64,000 nucleotides of DNA, taken from the NCBI GenBank assembly GCA_035048485.1, contig CM068580.1:39669585-39733584 (forward strand), in the 5' to 3' direction. Below, one piece after another: positions 29,728 through 35,000 of this stretch; position 1 is the stretch's first letter, and each line of letters opens with the position of its first letter. The notes below the pieces were generated by a model. The model searched no databases and had not been told where the DNA came from. It saw only the letters and a list, made by a program, of their open reading frames with translations. The translations under genes were made by a program, and so were the position numbers. The stretch comes from Pteria penguin. Lineage: Eukaryota > Mollusca > Bivalvia > Pterioida > Pteriidae.

Positions 29728-32087
29728 AATAAAATTTGAAAAAAAAAAAAAAAAAAACAGACTTCAACCTCATCACACTTTTTTGGGTTATTTTCTTGAT
29801 TTACTGAATTGATTGTTCGTGAATGAGCAATTGTGCTCAGGTAAGCTATAATGGGCCCATTTAGGCTTTTTGTTTTTCAGTCTATATCTTAGAAGATTTG
29901 GAATGTACAGCATCAGGAATAAGTTAATGAAACTCTTGTTACTTGTAGATCCAGAAGACAGAGAACCCTGCGATGTGTTCTCTCCTCTTGCTTCTAACAC
30001 GGAAAGTGAAAGTGATTCAGAGAGATTTGCCAGTCTCAATATTGCATACACACCCAGGCTTGCAAAGAGAAAAGCAGTAAGATATGAGTTTTTAGTTCAA
30101 TACTCTGAGCTCCTTGAGTCTCTGTATCTAATATAAAATTTTCACATCGCAAAGCTATATTTGTATGTGATCTTGGTGATCATGTATGATTCTCAGCGAT
30201 TGTTTGCTAGCTTTCCTGATCTTTTCAACAGAAAAGGGACATGTATAATTCTTCCTTTATGATTTTACAACCTTCTGTTTTCCAAAAAACACTCGACATA
30301 AAGATTTGAGTCTTGATTTATACCCAAGACTAATGTCGTGGGACAACTTTTGTCATACTCTTTGTGTAAGTTGTGTGACTGTTTAAGTTTTTACAATGTA
30401 TCATTGAGATGGGATGTTTAGCAGTTTCCCAAAATTTATGTTGTATCCCATCATATTTTTGCACAGTCACTCTTTCTTGTCTTCTCTTCATGTTGTGTAT
30501 ATTTGTTAAATTTGTATTGTTTTCCAGCTACATGTCGTATGCTATTAGTACTTAAGCGGTTAAGGAAAAGTTATCCATCAATTATAGTATGACTCACTTA
30601 TACATTATAAAAGTTCAGAATTGTGTTTACATTATTTACCTCCTACAAATGATGTACAGTATTCCCTGCTATGTAAGCCCACTGCCGTCCGTGAACACCT
30701 GTCATCTACGACTGTAAAAGCATTGCACAGATGCATTTCATGTTAAAACACTCCTGTCGTCCATGATCGTCTGTAAAACACAACCAGTGGCCACGATTTT
30801 CTGTCAAAAAAAGTCAAAATCCCTGTTTCGCTAGACCATTACTATAAAGAATTCAGAGACTACGATTGCGATTCTGATAATAAAACAACATATTATGTGA
30901 TTTATTATTATTACATGTACAGTGTATTTTTATTTTTGATTTTTGATTTTTTTTTTTTTTATTTTTTGTGGTTTTAAATTCATGTATTATCAGATATATT
31001 GTGCATTTATACACGGAAAATACCACTGTACTTTTGACCACCGGATGTCATTTGCTCTTCAACCTATTATTATTAAGCGACTGCCTGTCTTACCTGACAA
31101 GCAACTGTGTTTTTACAGTCCCAGATGTCTGTATTAAATGACTTTGCCATTTCCCCTAATCCTTCTCATTGACAGCTAAAAAGAATAATGCCATTAATTA
31201 TGGTCCCCGATAATCTAATTCCTTACTTTCAATTGAGCATATGGTAGGTTTGAAAAGCGGATGAATACAACAATATTGCTGTAGAAATGGTCAGTTATTT
31301 AAAAAGTTTAATCTAAATTTCAGTGACTGTCTCTGCAAACTCAAGTATGTATTTTATAGGTATTTTGATGTACGTCTTGACGATATATCAAAAAACATTT
31401 ACATTAGTTCACTTTTTCATAGCAGGTATCAGACATTTACGATAGACACACTTCACGGTCATTTAACTTTCCCATTAACAAAATGTTTGCTGAAAGTTTG
31501 GCTATCACATTTCAATGGACAGTCATTACAAAGGCATTGCTTGAAAAAATAATTACTTCATAATTAATTAATTGCAATATAAACGTTAAAATCGTTAACT
31601 TTCAAATGTAACCTCATCTTATGTGACCTTTAAATTTAGGTCCTGTGGAAAGTCACATAAGACAGTCCATGGACTGTACTTTCTTTTGGGAAACCACCTG
31701 TTTTGTGAGACCATTTTTGACTGACAGAAGGGGTGGTCTCGCATAACAGGTATTACTGTATTGTTAAATTTGATGGGGATGGTGCAGGACATGTGTTGCT
31801 TCAGCAATACTCTTGGTATGCTTATTTGATATGGAAGTTAAAAATTTTGAAAATGACAATAACTGCATATAATTATTCAGTAATTTGATACGTTTATTTA
31901 AATACATGTTTATTCTTTATAATAAAATATTTAATTGTTCTTTATAATGTCTTTGTAATTGTAGAGACCAAGTCTGCTGTATACACCACCCTTAGGAAAT
32001 GCTTTGATAAGTACAGTACCTTCCCTTCCTCTGACAGATAGCAGTAATACAGTACCTACAGGTGTTCTCATATCCTTCTCTCCGTAA
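94..32087 (+). CDS. DLGAP5: DLGAP5/HURP-like spindle protein, 17 exons, 5'-partial
   Basis: This is the whole gene as seen here: exons 94-278, 3254-3373, 4529-4628, 9462-9765, 11802-11860, 14232-15660, 15883-15953, 18563-18724, 21962-22102, 22566-22726, 22837-22932, 23654-23831, 23984-24302, 25641-25888, 27761-27895, 29949-30076 and 31965-32087. Every internal junction has AG/GT borders and matching codon phase, and the joined frame is open for about 1,318 residues up to a TAA. Family knowledge: HURP is a Ran/importin-regulated, Aurora-A-phosphorylated protein that binds and stabilises kinetochore microtubules. The GKAP core around residues 810-945 carries the signature 'RFKQF' and 'KETTCTDLxGFWDM', nearly identical to vertebrate HURP. 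The protein is longer than the ~850-residue human one, mainly through the 1.4-kb exon. The first exon(s) lie left of the window. The orthology call is by recall of the family, not by a search. Confidence 0.9.
337..606 (+). mobile_element. tRNA-derived SINE with 13-bp target duplication
   Basis: The element is about 270 bp. A tRNA-like head is followed by a body found again at 48,866, 50,457, 52,750, 54,838 and 19,318, with the core 'gggcgtggcat...agatccctcact' and a tail near 'gtgacgtaaaacaat'. The exact duplication cattgtattaaaa flanks it at 324-336 and 607-619. It sits in the first visible intron of the DLGAP5 gene. Confidence 0.85.
338..410 (+). repeat. tRNA-like head of a SINE
   Basis: The sequence folds roughly as a tRNA. 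It has a D arm like that of tRNA-Arg (TGGCCTAATGGATAAGGC), an anticodon stem CTCGG/TCGAG and a T-arm box (GGGTTTGACTCCC). Mismatches in the acceptor and T stems, and its place at the front of a repeated element, argue that it is the Pol III promoter head of a SINE and not a working tRNA gene. Confidence 0.7.
689..730. repeat. Short GC-rich hairpin
   Basis: The arms agcatggtgccgc (689-701) and gcggcgccatgct (718-730) are inverted with one mismatch around a 16-base loop. The local GC content is far above the intron around it. No function is evident. Confidence 0.5.
731..3253. other. Intron DNA, no gene seen
   Basis: This is AT-rich intron sequence of the DLGAP5 gene. It holds a (TA)n microsatellite near 1,298-1,318 and a short internally repeated 'gtgccctttttnnn' stretch near 2,380-2,450. 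I found no coding exon, RNA gene or element with clear ends. Confidence 0.6.
3254..3373 (+). CDS. DLGAP5: DLGAP5 exon
   Basis: Acceptor CAG at 3251-3253 and donor GTTAGA after 3373 bound 40 codons with both ends in phase 0. The peptide is lysine- and asparagine-rich with no recognised motif. It fits the low-complexity linker after the N-terminal helix of HURP. Confidence 0.75.
3427..4319. mobile_element. hAT-like non-autonomous DNA transposon
   Basis: The ends caaggctcgacattaac (from 3427) and gttagtgttgagccttg (to 4319) are inverted repeats. The similarity continues inward through a 'ctgtcagacaggt' / 'acctgtctgacaa' block. The terminal 'caaggctc' style resembles hAT elements. The flanks share only a weak tcttt, so the target duplication is not convincing. 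No transposase reading frame is present. Confidence 0.6.
4529..4628 (+). CDS. DLGAP5: DLGAP5 exon
   Basis: A CAG acceptor at 4526-4528 and a GTAAAC donor bound 33 codons plus one base. The peptide contains 'SSRVTRSSATN', matching the repeated 'R-x-TRSAT' motifs of the vertebrate HURP N-terminal region. Confidence 0.8.
4843..5772. mobile_element. Tigger/pogo-like MITE (type 'cagtcaaac...gatatc')
   Basis: TA dinucleotides at 4841-4842 and 5773-5774 flank an element whose left end cagtcaaacattgatat mirrors the right end atatcaaggtttgattg. 'gatatctcaaa' blocks occur in both ends. The size (930 bp), TA target and CAGT start fit Tc1/mariner-pogo (Tigger-like) non-autonomous elements. There is no transposase. 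Confidence 0.75.
5980..6910. repeat. ~140-bp degenerate tandem repeat rich in tgaccttgacc
   Basis: About six units are spaced 135-147 bp, with one short unit, at 'aagaagttatggcc' near 6,241, 6,381, 6,528, 6,612, 6,755 and 6,890. Each contains 'tgcactgtgaccttgacctt...gatatgaccttggttcaaggtcatgacacaccc'. The ORF-like stretches in it (for example 6,619-6,849) are by-products of the repeat. Related decayed copies lie at 32.7-33.1, 35.7-36.4 and 49.2-50.0 kb. Confidence 0.75.
7110..8240. mobile_element. Tigger/pogo-like MITE family A, copy 1
   Basis: The element has 1,131 bp between TA at 7108-7109 and 8241-8242. The terminal inverted repeats are cagtgttgctccgttaatcc and its partner ending 'gagcatcactg', followed inward by 'tttatccgga' blocks in inverted order at both ends. 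A second full-length copy is at 12,967-14,102. No protein is encoded. Confidence 0.85.
8436..9359. mobile_element. Tigger/pogo-like MITE, second type
   Basis: The ends tagtcgactcccgtt and the inverted partner of 'cagtcaactctggataac' lie between TA dinucleotides at 8434-8435 and 9360-9361. A segment near 8,905-8,985 resembles the left end of the element at 10,042, so the copy probably contains a nested fragment. Confidence 0.7.
9462..9765 (+). CDS. DLGAP5: DLGAP5 exon with HURP 'SFAPxDY' block
   Basis: Acceptor ATAG at 9458-9461 and donor GTATAG bound 304 bases (2 + 100 codons + 2). Near the middle, 'LQSFAPEDYTF' and then 'FNPLSPTSAAVFLN' align with 'NSFAPKDFMF' and 'VTPMTPRSANAFL' of vertebrate HURP. 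This conserved block lies between the basic N-terminus and the GKAP core. Confidence 0.9.
10042..11035. mobile_element. Tigger-like MITE ('ctgtaattacccatgtataatgc')
   Basis: TA at 10040-10041 and 11036-11037 flank a 994-bp element. The ends ctgtaattacccatgtataa and the inverted ttaatcgtgtatgatgcaca block are inverted repeats. The small ORFs inside (10,591-10,928, both strands) are not conserved-looking. A relic of the same family lies inside the 8,436-9,359 element. Confidence 0.75.
11802..11860 (+). CDS. DLGAP5: DLGAP5 exon (small)
   Basis: This 59-base exon has a 'ttttacag' acceptor and a GTATGA donor. Its phases (1 in, 1 out) fit both neighbours. The peptide is short and polar ('CSTPKRKESSTMEDS'). 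Confidence 0.75.
11879..12285. mobile_element. TTAA-flanked MITE, copy 1
   Basis: TTAA at both borders (11,879-11,882 and 12,282-12,285) encloses ends 'agctgtatgtatactct' and 'agggtatacaact' that are inverted. It lies 19 bases after the donor of the preceding exon. TTAA targets are typical of piggyBac-type elements, which is the likely class. Copy 2 is at 26,620. Confidence 0.75.
12967..14102. mobile_element. Tigger/pogo-like MITE family A, copy 2
   Basis: This full-length copy is 1,136 bp, has the same ends as 7,110-8,240 and is flanked by TA at 12,965-12,966 and 14,103-14,104. It ends only 130 bp before the acceptor of the large DLGAP5 exon. An ATG at 14,039 that opens a reading frame into that exon belongs to this element, not to the gene. 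Confidence 0.85.
14232..15660 (+). CDS. DLGAP5: DLGAP5 large basic exon with R-K-S motif repeats
   Basis: The exon starts after a strong polypyrimidine-cag acceptor (AG 14,230-14,231) and ends at GTAAGA (15,661), in phase with its neighbours. It encodes about 476 residues of disordered, Ser/Lys/Arg-rich sequence. Six copies of a motif R-K/N-x-R-K/R-S-[IVL]-[AT] are spaced about 25 residues apart, at 14,822, 14,897, 14,981, 15,062, 15,128 and 15,207. R-K-S/R-R-S fits the consensus of basophilic kinases such as Aurora; HURP is a known Aurora-A substrate. Upstream stretches such as 'RARSRSKRSRTST' are also basic. I do not recall such an array in vertebrate HURP. The reading frame stays open upstream to 14,039 by chance. 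Confidence 0.88.
15883..15953 (+). CDS. DLGAP5: DLGAP5 exon
   Basis: This 71-base exon lies between 'tttcacag' and GTAAGC. It completes the TG|G tryptophan codon split across the preceding intron. The peptide, 'IQVLSKSPMVEMTRK', is basic. Confidence 0.8.
16135..16265 (+). mobile_element. Degenerate SINE fragment
   Basis: The tRNA-like start 'tggcatagctcattggtaagtg' is followed by a decayed body 'aacagtaaaata...gacgtggccacgtaac', resembling the SINE at 337-606. No clear target duplication is visible. Confidence 0.5.
16619..17012. mobile_element. Fold-back MITE with ~110-bp inverted arms
   Basis: The left arm (about 16,625-16,735) and right arm (about 16,890-17,005) are inverted copies sharing 'atctttatt', 'cttctctatttgt', 'aaagatc.ggcgaaa' and 'gggtcatgttctg'. 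The unpaired middle is about 150 bp. The exact outer borders are uncertain by ~10 bp. Confidence 0.75.
17792..17994. mobile_element. Small fold-back element
   Basis: Arms of about 65 bp are inverted: 'tctttttgttacacag...gatggtatctga...gacgtcat' on the left and 'atgacgtaat...gggtaccatctcagatg...gaacaaaaaga' on the right. No protein is encoded. It lies in a DLGAP5 intron. Confidence 0.65.
18563..18724 (+). CDS. DLGAP5: DLGAP5 exon, acidic
   Basis: Acceptor 'cttgcag' and donor GTATAA bound 162 bases, phase 2 in and 1 out. The peptide is acidic and leucine-rich ('LDLELDLDDLQLPPKEL'), and may be a short linear motif. It lies just upstream of the GKAP core. Confidence 0.8.
19318..19590 (-). mobile_element. 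tRNA-derived SINE, minus orientation
   Basis: Read on the minus strand it begins with a tRNA-like head (gtagctcagttgatgag ... gggttcgactcc) and continues with the same body as the SINE at 337-606. The body shows in plus-strand form as 'gcagtgagggatcttttatgtgc' and 'tgatgcattgcatagaaat'. It lies in a DLGAP5 intron. Confidence 0.75.
19648..19812. repeat. Dispersed repeat, 'cccccgctttttgggaaagcg' type
   Basis: An imperfect palindrome with a 'gtctgtctgttcgtctgt' stretch leads into the minisatellite that follows. A similar 'aacccccaaagcggggg' motif at 21,895-21,912 may be the other end of one composite element. Confidence 0.4.
19813..20622 (+). repeat. ~146-bp minisatellite, about 5.6 copies
   Basis: Unit starts 'cttgtccgggcttctcctcctt' fall near 19,813, 19,962, 20,107, 20,249, 20,396 and 20,543, giving periods of 142-149 bp. 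Each unit contains 'aacttttgatggtgtcatatgaaagg', 'ttgtgcatgtgggtttcaaag' and a G-rich 'ggtggggg' run. Open frames across it on both strands reflect the periodicity. It lies within a DLGAP5 intron. Confidence 0.85.
20623..21961. other. Intron DNA with decayed transposon relic
   Basis: From 20,640 come decayed 'tgaccttgacc' repeats. About 20,885-21,885 looks like a decayed element: 'gatgaaagtaagcgctcgccc' near the left resembles, in inverted form, 'gccccta...catgtctgcttac' near the right. Inside, about 21,620-21,700 reads as a short acidic tail (EESECEDDSDESLSEDED) ending in TGA, perhaps the end of an old transposase. Confidence 0.35.
21962..22102 (+). CDS. DLGAP5: DLGAP5 exon, start of GKAP core
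   Basis: Acceptor 'gactatag' and a GTTTGT donor bound 141 bases in phase. 'KYFKKLLKLETKKFDQLTEKW' aligns with 'PYFRNILQSETEKLTSHCFEW' at the start of the HURP GKAP domain. This helix begins the family-defining region. Confidence 0.92.
22566..22726 (+). CDS. DLGAP5: DLGAP5 exon, GKAP signature
   Basis: Acceptor 'tttttacag' and donor GTAAGA bound it; it ends in phase 0. It holds the strongest family evidence in the window: 'IRTVTGQANLL', 'RFKQFADLIKNCEFG' and 'KETTCTDLQGFWDMIYFQ', each almost the same as vertebrate HURP/DLGAP5. The R-F-x-Q-F and T-x-x-D-L-x-G-F-W-D-M residues are invariant in the SAPAP/GKAP family. Confidence 0.95.
22837..22932 (+). CDS. DLGAP5: DLGAP5 exon, end of GKAP core
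   Basis: This 32-codon exon is phase 0 at both ends, with a 'gccttgtag' acceptor and a weaker GTTGGT donor. 'VEDVHEKFKGLDKMRENNF' continues the signature as in HURP ('IEDVIHKFNNLIKLEESGW'). Confidence 0.9.
23654..23831 (+). CDS. DLGAP5: DLGAP5 exon with 'GFFxVxSPVK' motif
   Basis: Acceptor 'attttcag' and donor GTAAAA bound 178 bases. After a basic stretch ('KKPVRKPVIRKPVKSSFAAF'), 'DFGFFKVSSPVK' matches the conserved HURP 'DAGFFRVESPVK'. The S-P site is a typical proline-directed kinase target. Confidence 0.92.
23984..24302 (+). CDS. DLGAP5: DLGAP5 exon
   Basis: Acceptor 'ttgttag' and donor GTATTG bound 319 bases, with two bases left over at both ends. The peptide is a disordered Ser/Pro-rich tail. 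It has several S-P or T-P sites and another 'RMTRSQMRTS' motif. Confidence 0.85.
24303..25640. other. DLGAP5 intron, no gene seen
   Basis: AT-rich sequence. 'tacagtcaaacttcaggaact' at about 24,551 resembles the left end of the Tigger-like elements, but I see no matching right end, so it is at most a solo fragment. Confidence 0.5.
25641..25888 (+). CDS. DLGAP5: DLGAP5 exon
   Basis: Acceptor 'gtttttag' and donor GTATTG bound 248 bases in consistent phase. It starts with two more R-K-S motifs ('RKSVRGRKSVAF') and continues with acidic and methionine-rich sequence ('MKYLQPMEHRPSMAP'). Confidence 0.87.
26300..27430. repeat. Direct repeats flanking the second TTAA MITE
   Basis: A block 'caagggaaaatgcaggtcaagtt...attgcccttgaacatagaaaatttc' occurs near 26,313-26,440 and again near 27,286-27,400 in the same orientation, on both sides of the MITE. 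Shorter 'tctttaaaggtgtgatgga' copies occur around 26,425-26,480. Confidence 0.65.
26620..27200. mobile_element. TTAA-flanked MITE, copy 2 (longer)
   Basis: TTAA at 26,620-26,623 and 27,197-27,200 encloses ends 'agctgtataccctatgttc' and 'gtagggtatacaaa'. The interior shares 'tgtttgtaaacagaatgtttacaacc' and 'cttatcacgtgatctaatt' with copy 1 at 11,879. This copy has about 170 more bases in the middle. Confidence 0.8.
27761..27895 (+). CDS. DLGAP5: DLGAP5 exon, arginine-rich
   Basis: Acceptor 'gtataatag' and a good GTGAGT donor bound 135 bases. The peptide has 'RHRRSSLKQ' and 'RRRSVRRSL', which are further basophilic-kinase-like sites and a possible nuclear localisation signal. It is absent from simple ORF scans because it is short. 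Confidence 0.82.
28018..28600. repeat. Dispersed repeat with duplicated 'ccgtccgtccg' block
   Basis: A segment from 'gtgaacacacactgttttttgcctttagggtgacc' to 'ttgttaatgtt' is present twice, near 28,155-28,215 and 28,423-28,485. Both copies lie among 'gcaattccggtct' and 'gtctgtctg' motifs. It is intronic and not coding. Confidence 0.6.
29694..29758. repeat. poly(T)-poly(A) tract pair
   Basis: About 25 T followed within 20 bases by about 19 A can fold back on themselves. It lies about 190 bp before a DLGAP5 exon acceptor. It may be two opposed retroposon tails or simple-repeat slippage. Confidence 0.7.
29949..30076 (+). CDS. DLGAP5: DLGAP5 exon
   Basis: Acceptor 'ttacttgtag' and a GTAAGA donor bound 128 bases, ending in phase 0. 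The peptide 'DVFSPLASNTESESDSERF' is acidic, with potential CK2-type serines, and leads into the C-terminal exon. Confidence 0.82.
30077..31964. other. Last visible DLGAP5 intron
   Basis: It contains the MITE at 30,657-31,758. The rest is AT-rich with homopolymer T runs near 30,943-30,965. No other gene is seen. Confidence 0.6.
30657..31758. mobile_element. Tigger/pogo-like MITE ('cagtattccctgctatgtaagcc')
   Basis: TA at 30,655-30,656 and 31,759-31,760 flank inverted ends: cagtattccctgctatgtaa on the left and 'ggtctcgcataacaggtattactg' on the right. The length is 1,102 bp and no transposase is present. Confidence 0.75.
31965..32087 (+). CDS. DLGAP5: DLGAP5 terminal coding exon
   Basis: Acceptor 'gtaattgtag' opens 40 codons and a TAA at 32,085-32,087. 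'TPPLGNALISTVPSLPL' and the end 'GVLISFSP' match the vertebrate HURP C-terminus 'GNLITFSPLQ'. A GT inside (after CCTACAG) could be used as a donor, but the C-terminal match favours reading through to the stop. Confidence 0.85.
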   Translation, partial: RPSLLYTPPLGNALISTVPSLPLTDSSNTVPTGVLISFSP

Positions 32088-35000
32088 CAATCACTTTTAC
32101 CCACTATTGTAGTGAAATGAACATGTTTTTTGTTTGACTTGATATCAGTGTTTAAAGACACATTATTGATAAAGAAAATTATGTTCTATATTCCTATCTT
32201 AGCATCAAGTTAGAATGAAACTTAATTTTTCTCGACAATGTGTTACCTTCACCTTTACGTTTTTACTTGAATTTGTTTTAATTATTACTTAAGTTATTTC
32301 TCAAGTTATAAACGTGAAAGTGCTTTTTCCATTGAAACTTTTACATTTGTAGTGCATTTCTAATTGAGCAAGTTCCATAATACCAGTTGAGAAAAATCAA
32401 CCTCAGGATTTAACTATACATTTTTTTATTTTAACTTTATATTTTTTTATGTTCTGATGTTCAGATAGAATGTGTATATGGTTTCAGTTGTCTCATTGTC
32501 ACTAGTGTTATATTTGCATTATGTGTCCTTTATCCTTGTTTGTACAAGCTAGCTAAGTTTTTGCTTTTTGTTTCATGTCTGTAATTTTTATCATATAGAT
32601 GTGACCAGAACAAATTAATTGATGATAGTGGGATTGAAAGCATACGTTTTGATAAATTTGTTAAAATGCTTATAAGTGTGTTTTGGCAAGAATATGTTAT
32701 CATTTATTTAGCAATATAATGTTCCTGGATCGATGGATTTGGGGCATATTCTTTTTGTTCTGTCTGTTTGTCTGTATGTTGTCAACTTTAACCTTGGCTA
32801 TAACTTTTGAATCATGAGGGATAGAGACTTCATATTTGACATGTGTACTCAACTAAAGAAGCCCTTTCAAATGACACAAAGGTCTCATCGACCTTTTGAC
32901 CTTGACAATGACCTTCACACTAAAAATAAGGTTTTGGACCTTGGGCTACAACTTTGAACCATGAGGGATAGAGACTTCATATTTGACATGCATACTCTAC
33001 TAATGAAGCATCTTTCAAATGACACCAAAATCAATGACCTTTTGACCTTGACAATGACCTTCATGCTAAAAATAACTTTTGGACTTTGGTGCTGCCAGGG
33101 GCATTAGTGTTTCACAAAGACAGCTTGTTATACTCTTTCATGTGATGTAAAATTTTCTATTAACCTTCTCCTTTGGTTGCTCTATACTTTATAAGTCTGT
33201 AATTCCTATTTCATTGAAAGTTTGTAGAATTTTCACACACATTGAAAATATGTTCAGTTCAGATCAAGATCAAATCTGAAGATACTTGTGAAATCAGAAA
33301 AAAACAAATTGGTGTATGACTTAAATGCACAATTTGAGAACTTTAGAGTGATGATACAATTTTGTAATTGATTGTCTCCCAAATGTAGTTTTTGATGTTG
33401 ATAAATGTATAATTATATTATTAAGAAATACAACTATAAACCATGTAAAAGATACTTTCTGAATTTTGTCAAATTACTTCATGTATTTTAGCCAAAATAT
33501 TAAATATCTAATTGTATGTTTTTCTTCACTTTGAAAATCTTTTCTACTTTCATTTCTAACTTTCAACATCAGCAATGCCTTCTACCTTTACAGTGTAACT
33601 CGTTTCGATCTATGTGAATTCTTCTCACACTTCTGTACTTTTGACTTCTTGTTTATGTTTGCATTCTCATTCAAGGATAAATAAGCAGAAAGATATTTTA
33701 TAGGTACGTCTCATGGACAGGAATTTTTCTACATGTATAACTACATGTATGTATTATCAGAATTGAACTTATCTTTGAGGGGTAAGCTTCAGAAAAGAAG
33801 GAACAACATATTTTCTTTTTAGTGGTTGTTTTGATACTGGACTTATATAGTCAATGTTTATTCAATATCTGATAGTATCTGTACATTTTTAACTTCTTCG
33901 AAACATTCCAGTGGATTTTATTCAGTCAAGGTATATAGTCACTCACAGTACAAGTATTACTGTTCTTTTGCTTGATTAACGTGAAAGCACTTGGTGGAAA
34001 TTCTAAGTATTACAACAAGAAAAAAAATAAAACGAAGGTAATGAGTGTTCTAGTACCTTGCTTGATTATGTGTCGTTTCTGGCTTCATTTGAAATCTTAC
34101 TCATGATGGATTTGATACTAATTCTTTTGGATAGCATTATTTTTTAACATTTTCTGCTATCGCTAAAAAAAACTTTCATTTATTTTTTGGTTACTAAGGG
34201 TTACTTTTAAGGACAAAGGAGAAAATTTGAGTGATACCCTCTTTTGAAAAAGTTTCAGAAGAACCAAAATAAACTACTCCTACCCTAATATTTCATTCAG
34301 TTTAAATTTAACACAACTGTACAGCTGAATAAAATACTCAGGTAAAAAGTATATGCTCATGGAACCTTTTAGTAATTACAAATAAGGAGTATGTATATCT
34401 AAATGTCACTATAATTTTTCTTAAAAGTTTACAAGTTTTGTTATTTCCAAATGAACTCTACTCTTTATATGCTTCATTAATTACACCAAAATTGTATGTC
34501 ATTTCAAAAAATATTTTATTATCAATGTCAATAAAATATTATCTTTCTTTAAATCAGTAGCTTAGGTTTTTTCTGAAATGAAGTGAAACTGTCAGTGACA
34601 TTTTGTGTTGCACTTTGTAACTTTTCTGTCTTTATAGTTTATATCTTGATTTCTCCTCCTATTCGTTTTTTGAGGGATGGATGGAGACACTGAACTAAAT
34701 TTGATATTTACTGATTTAACTGACTTGGAAAGGTAAAGGAATTTTCAGCTTCTATTATATTCTTTGTGCGTGATGGACAGAATTGAAAATTAGAATCAAG
34801 TTGTATTTTGATAACATTCCAGTCAAGATCATGTTTTGTCATAGTTTACTTCGTCTTGGTAGGAATATGATATCTGGAATTTTGTCAGTATTGTATCCGC
34901 AGAGGCATTTGTTACTGTAGTTGACAGATATGTTGCACAGATTTAATTTGTGCAGCTGTGAATATTAATGTGGAGTAGAAGTATTGCTGATATGAATTCA

